Shown in pieces: positions 57,716-61,479 of a stretch of DNA of 61,479 bases. Under the pieces are notes generated by a model that had not been told where the DNA came from, did no database searches, and worked only from the letters and a program-made list of their open reading frames with translations. Numbering within the stretch: position 1 is the stretch's first letter; every line of letters begins with the position of its first letter. Position numbers and translations under genes: made by a program. This stretch comes from Sulfurovum sp. enrichment culture clone C5 (GTDB lineage Bacteria; Campylobacterota; Campylobacteria; Campylobacterales; Sulfurovaceae): assembly GCA_001493195.1 (NCBI GenBank), contig FAXN01000059.1:1-61479 (forward strand). The letters run 5' to 3'.

Positions 57716-57822
57716 AAAATACCCAAAATAATTTTTACTATATATAATATATTATATTCAAATATTCATTAGAGTATGCTCTGTTGTGATTTATAAAAAC
57801 TTAAAAAATAGCTCATTAACGC

Positions 57823-57828
57823 TATAAT
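57823..57828 (+). promoter_or_regulatory. -10 element of the HI0933-family gene, probable leaderless promoter
   Basis: TATAAT ends 5 bases before the ATG at 57834. Transcription would begin at or within the start codon, and there is no Shine-Dalgarno-like motif. Confidence 0.55.
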
Positions 57829-57833
57829 ACGAT

Positions 57834-59066
57834 ATGCAAAATATCACAGAAAATTCTTTTGATGTCATTGTCGTAGGTGGTGGTGCGGCAGGTTTAATAG
57901 CATCTATCACATCAGCTAGAAATGGCAAAAAAGTACTTTTGCTTGAAAAATTATCCTATGTTGCTTCGAAATTAAAAGCCACTGGTGGTGGCAAATGTAA
58001 TCTTACAAATACTCTCTCCAACGAAGAATTTATGTCGCGATTTGGGCGTGATGGACGATTTATGACACATGCGTTAGAACGTTTTAACTATCAAGACTTG
58101 ATAAAATTCTTTAGCGAGATTGGTGTAGATACACATACACTTGACGGATATCGCATATTTCCAGTTTCACACAATTCTAAAAGTGTTATAGACGGATTGA
58201 GGCAGGAAATAGGCAAACTTAATATTAAACTAATTACTTCTTCAAAAGTAGATGCCATAAAATATGATAATGCCCATATAAGCGGGGTATCTACCGCGGA
58301 GATAAGTTACTACGCTCCAAAAGTAATCATCGCTACTGGTGGATTGGGATACCCTATCCTTGGTGCCAATGGGGATGGATTGCAGATGGCGAAAGCTTGT
58401 GGTCACAAAATCACAGATTTACATCCTGCTATGATGCCTCTACACACAAAAGAGAGATGGGTAAACAATTGTCGTGCTGATACAATCCCAAAAGTTACAA
58501 TCAAAGTAGATATGCCAAAACATAAAAATTTACGAGCTGTTGGCGACTTGATATTTACTGCTCATGGCATAAGAGGTCCTGTAGTGCTTGATTTTGCTAG
58601 AGAAGTTACTCCCTTGCTGGATAAATATGGAGAAGTTCCGATACTTATCAATCTCACAAAAGGAATGAATGAAGAACAAATCAGAACTCACATATCTAAA
58701 AATTCATCAGAAACCATACTGGAGACAATCAGTAAACTTTTACCAATATCAGTAGCTAACGAGCTAATCAAAATGGTAGAGATAGACGAAAATGAAAAAT
58801 GCTCTAAAGTTCCAGGTATAGCTAGAGATAATCTAATTAAACTATTGACATGGACACCACTAACTATCACTGGACATGATGGATTTAAAATGGCGATGAT
58901 AACTAGAGGTGGGGTATCATTGCGTGAGATAGATCCTCGCACTATGGAAAGTAAGATTATAAAAGGTTTGTATTTTTGTGGTGAAGTTGTGGATTTGGAT
59001 GGACCATGTGGAGGATACAATCTCCAATGGTCATTTGCTAGTGGATATCTAGCTGGACAAAACTAA
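57834..59066 (+). CDS. HI0933-family NAD(P)/FAD-dependent oxidoreductase
   Basis: The 410-residue protein has a Rossmann FAD motif VIVVGGGAAGLIASITSARNG, then VASKLKATGGGKCNLTNT and C-terminal TRGGVSLREIDPRTMESKIIKGLYFCGEVVDLDG and GGYNLQWSFASG. These are features of the HI0933/YhiN group of uncertain substrate. It stands alone on the plus strand, and its stop overlaps the convergent membrane-protein stop by 3 bp. Confidence 0.9.
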   Translation: MQNITENSFDVIVVGGGAAGLIASITSARNGKKVLLLEKLSYVASKLKATGGGKCNLTNTLSNEEFMSRFGRDGRFMTHALERFNYQDLIKFFSEIGVDTHTLDGYRIFPVSHNSKSVIDGLRQEIGKLNIKLITSSKVDAIKYDNAHISGVSTAEISYYAPKVIIATGGLGYPILGANGDGLQMAKACGHKITDLHPAMMPLHTKERWVNNCRADTIPKVTIKVDMPKHKNLRAVGDLIFTAHGIRGPVVLDFAREVTPLLDKYGEVPILINLTKGMNEEQIRTHISKNSSETILETISKLLPISVANELIKMVEIDENEKCSKVPGIARDNLIKLLTWTPLTITGHDGFKMAMITRGGVSLREIDPRTMESKIIKGLYFCGEVVDLDGPCGGYNLQWSFASGYLAGQN

Positions 59067-59869
59067 ACTTTAAAGTGTGTACCGCCTTTTTGGACACCAT
59101 CAATCTCTACACCATCAAATATCATACGATATAAAAGTCCAAAAAGTGAAATAAACATAGCTGGTGCAATCCAAATAATCCCTAGTAATCCAGCAAGACC
59201 CAAAATGAAGCCCAAAAAAGGAGAAATTGACATAAGCAAACTACTAAAAACAATAACCGATAACAAAAGGATAAAAAAGATGCCTATTGATAATACAATG
59301 CATAAATTTTTTTTAACTGCAATAAAAGATAGCTTCATAGCTTCAATGGCTCCAACTCTTTTGTCAATTACAAGCATATATGAAAAAAGAAATATTATAT
59401 TGATAATCCAACCAATAGCAATTCCTACTGTAGCGAGCCAATCCATTTGTAATGTCAAGGTTGTTATATTGAATATATAAATAACTATTTGGCGAATGAC
59501 AAAAATTATAAATGCAATAAGTGTCAAATTCCATATTGATTTAGTATAATCAAATATATTTTTAACTGATACTTCTTCGCCCCTAGTATATCTAAGTGAC
59601 ACCATCTCCATCCCGGTAATCAATAATGCAGTAACAGGTAAAAAAAGGATAGAGGTATATTTAAATTTAGCCATAAACTCTTGAGTCTGCATGGTCTCAG
59701 TAGTAAAATTTGGAAAATATATATAAGCAACTGCTAAAAGCATAGTTATTGAAATTAATCCCACTGCTATATACATGCCCCAAAATGTACCCTTGAAGCC
59801 TTTGGTCATTTTAAAACTTGTTCTTATAATGTTTATTACATTTGAATCACATTTTGCAATAATACTCAT
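59063..59869 (-). CDS. Multi-pass membrane protein of unknown function
   Basis: The 268-residue protein has about six hydrophobic segments, with a pattern close to DUF-type integral proteins with YIPF-like helices. Its last residues, [12 protein letters not shown], closely match the C-terminus of ProB from the adjacent gene ([10 protein letters not shown]). No catalytic motif is visible. It is just 12 bp downstream of proB, so it is probably in the same transcript. Confidence 0.75.
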   Translation of the reverse strand: MSIIAKCDSNVINIIRTSFKMTKGFKGTFWGMYIAVGLISITMLLAVAYIYFPNFTTETMQTQEFMAKFKYTSILFLPVTALLITGMEMVSLRYTRGEEVSVKNIFDYTKSIWNLTLIAFIIFVIRQIVIYIFNITTLTLQMDWLATVGIAIGWIINIIFLFSYMLVIDKRVGAIEAMKLSFIAVKKNLCIVLSIGIFFILLLSVIVFSSLLMSISPFLGFILGLAGLLGIIWIAPAMFISLFGLLYRMIFDGVEIDGVQKGGTHFKV

Positions 59870-59881
59870 ATTTTATCCTCG

Positions 59882-60649
59882 CTATATATCTGTGCAAAAA
59901 AGTGTGCCACCTTTTTGTACACCATCAAGTAAAAAGCTTTTTACATCAGTTAGATCAAAACCGCTTGCCAAAAACATTTCTTTACCATTTTCAAGTAAAA
60001 ATTGAGCCGACTGGAGTTTAGTAACTATGCCACCAGTTGCAAATTCATTGTTTGCACTATGTTCTGCATTCAAAACATCTTCACTTAAATATGAATGTGT
60101 TTTATACATCACGGCATCATTAAACTTATTTGGATCTTTATCGTAATATCCTGCAATATCAGATAAAATTACAAGTATATCCGCATCAAAATGATATGCT
60201 ACATGAGCGGATAATCTATCATTGTCACCAAATACAAGCTCTTCGGTAGCCGTGACATCATTTTCATTAATTATAGGTACAACTTTGTTTGCCAACAATA
60301 CATCTATTGCATTTTTAGCGTGATTAGTTCTTTTTTTAGAATCAAAATCAGCAGCACTTAGAAGAACTTGTGAGCATATAATGTCAAATTTATCAAATTT
60401 CTCTTGATACATTCTAAGCAATAAAGGCTGTCCAATGGCAGCTAGTGCTTGACGATTTGGTATAAATTTTTTATCAAGGTTTAGTTTTGTGTATCCGCTA
60501 GAAACTGCTCCTGAACTTACCAATATAACATCATTACCATTTTGTTGCAAAGTAGCAATAAGCTCTACAAGTGATTTCATTCTTGTTTTTGATATTTGAG
60601 CATTTTCGGTTAGTACATGTGAACCAACTTTGATAACTATTCTATTCAT
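59882..60649 (-). CDS. proB: Glutamate 5-kinase, kinase domain only
   Basis: The 255-residue amino-acid-kinase protein phosphorylates glutamate in the first step of proline synthesis. [50 protein letters not shown] and [10 protein letters not shown] are diagnostic. It lacks the C-terminal PUA domain of the E. coli protein, as do several related short ProB proteins. It overlaps obg by 8 bp. Confidence 0.95.
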   Translation of the reverse strand: MNRIVIKVGSHVLTENAQISKTRMKSLVELIATLQQNGNDVILVSSGAVSSGYTKLNLDKKFIPNRQALAAIGQPLLLRMYQEKFDKFDIICSQVLLSAADFDSKKRTNHAKNAIDVLLANKVVPIINENDVTATEELVFGDNDRLSAHVAYHFDADILVILSDIAGYYDKDPNKFNDAVMYKTHSYLSEDVLNAEHSANNEFATGGIVTKLQSAQFLLENGKEMFLASGFDLTDVKSFLLDGVQKGGTLFCTDI

Positions 60650-61479
60650 TTACCACTTCTTTCTCTTTGCTTGTTTTGACTATATCTCCCAATATATATT
60701 TGAGTGCTTTTGTATTGATATGTGATACAGATGAGATTGGCAAAACGAACAAAGGCGATGTAGGTTTTTCGCCAAACTCGAACTTCACTCCATAACTCAA
60801 ATAGTTACTATCGATATTTTCACTTTTAAGATTCTTGTTTGGTTTTAAGTCAATATTCGTCATAAACTTTTCTATCATATCATTACACTCTTCAATGCTC
60901 AAAGCATCTATTTTTGTAATAGCTATACCATAATCCCTTTTACCCAAAACTTGAGAATATTTACTAAGTTCTTCTAAAAGTGTTGTGTACTGATATTCCA
61001 TAGTACGATAATTACTTATGTCTATCATAAAAAGCAAAGTTGTAGTTCTTTCAATATGTCTTAAAAATTCATGTCCAAGACCTCTGCCTTCACTTGCTCC
61101 CTCTATAATCCCTGGGATATCAGCCATGACAAAAGAGTCATAATCGCTATAGTCAACCACACCAAGGCTTGGCGTAAGTGTCGTAAACTCATAATTAGCA
61201 ACTTGAGGTCTTGCATTTGACATAACAGAGATAAGAGTTGATTTGCCAACATTTGGATATCCTACAAGTCCAACATCGGCTATCATTTTCATCTCGAATC
61301 TAACTTGTTTGGTAACTCCTGGTAAGCCTGGCTGTGCATATGTTGGGCGTTGATTGCTTGAATTTTTAAAGTGCATATTGCCCAGTCCGCCCTTTCCTCC
61401 TTCAAACAATTTTACCTTTGCCCCAACTTCTGTCAAGTCAAGTAATAATTCACCTGTTTCTATATCAAATATTTGAGTT
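60642..61479 (-). CDS. obg: Obg/CgtA GTPase, partial (5' end beyond window)
   Basis: The frame is open past the right window edge; the visible start of the peptide is [17 protein letters not shown], so part of the glycine-rich Obg domain is missing. The GTPase G1 motif is [11 protein letters not shown]3 DIPGI, and G4 TKID. Obg acts in ribosome maturation and stress response. obg-proB adjacency is typical for the group. Confidence 0.95.
   Translation of the reverse strand, partial: TQIFDIETGELLLDLTEVGAKVKLFEGGKGGLGNMHFKNSSNQRPTYAQPGLPGVTKQVRFEMKMIADVGLVGYPNVGKSTLISVMSNARPQVANYEFTTLTPSLGVVDYSDYDSFVMADIPGIIEGASEGRGLGHEFLRHIERTTTLLFMIDISNYRTMEYQYTTLLEELSKYSQVLGKRDYGIAITKIDALSIEECNDMIEKFMTNIDLKPNKNLKSENIDSNYLSYGVKFEFGEKPTSPLFVLPISSVSHINTKALKYILGDIVKTSKEKEVVNE

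Overview
The window looks like a chromosomal segment of an AT-rich member of the Campylobacterota (Epsilonproteobacteria). The main reason is gene order. The run obg-proB ... fmt-birA-parA-parB-atpF'-atpF-atpH-atpA-atpG-atpD-atpC-tolQ-tolR-tolA/tonB-tolB-pal-cpoB-slyD ... fabD-mtnN ... ttcA, and the run rluD-trmB-ftsE-ftsX-envC-pyrH-rpoZ-spoT-tyrS-nitronate monooxygenase-amidase, are arrangements I know from Campylobacter and its relatives. The ferredoxin-thioredoxin-reductase-like/rhodanese fusion and the leucine and tryptophan genes would fit a free-living, Sulfurimonas- or Arcobacter-like organism better than a host-restricted Campylobacter. The genus is an inference and was not tested.

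Layout. 1-3330 (minus): trmN6-like methyltransferase, cysteine-cluster protein, TPR membrane protein, trpC, and a metallophosphoesterase cut by the window edge. 3384-4127 (plus): bpt. 4234-5632 (minus): an inserted restriction-modification pair. 5747-11946 (minus): leuD-leuB-purU-trmL-small membrane protein-glyS-mnmC-like. 12144-15344 (plus): rpoD, a MoaB/CinA-like gene and ppa. 15386-27974 (minus): a long core directon, rluD to amiC plus a repeat protein, combining tRNA modification, cell division and peptidoglycan hydrolysis (FtsE, FtsX, EnvC-like, amidase), UMP kinase, RNA polymerase omega, (p)ppGpp metabolism and tyrosyl-tRNA synthetase. 28198-38235: an accessory cassette between core genes rluD and ttcA, holding an HxlR regulator, a Crp/Fnr-like regulator, an exported hydrolase, a tripartite RND efflux operon, a Tat-exported hydrolase and an AraC regulator. 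Parts of it are clearly richer in GC than the flanks (28 of 60 bases at 34381-34440, against 18 of 60 in pyrH at 22441-22500). 38311-57715 (minus): ttcA, a DUF3298-like protein, mtnN, fabD, FTR-rhodanese fusion, slyD, Tol-Pal, F1Fo ATP synthase, parAB, birA, fmt and a D,D-carboxypeptidase. 57834-59066 (plus): HI0933-family flavoprotein. 59063-61479 (minus): a membrane protein, proB and obg (cut at its 5' end).

The most notable signal beyond the genes is a pair of nearly identical 45-bp dyads. One lies over the promoter of the HxlR regulator and the other in the divergent region driving the efflux operon and the exported hydrolase. Together they suggest one electrophile- or xenobiotic-responsive regulon carried as a cassette. 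Other points worth checking are the FTR-rhodanese fusion, a dyad at the predicted start of the methyltransferase transcript, two probable leaderless genes, a shared C-terminal motif in two neighbouring unrelated genes, and a TtcA-like protein lacking one expected iron-sulfur ligand.

No gene-free stretch exceeds about 220 bp; the larger gaps (27975-28197, 30244-30462, 11947-12143) hold the promoters and operators listed. I saw no tRNA or rRNA gene, CRISPR array, insertion sequence or phage gene.
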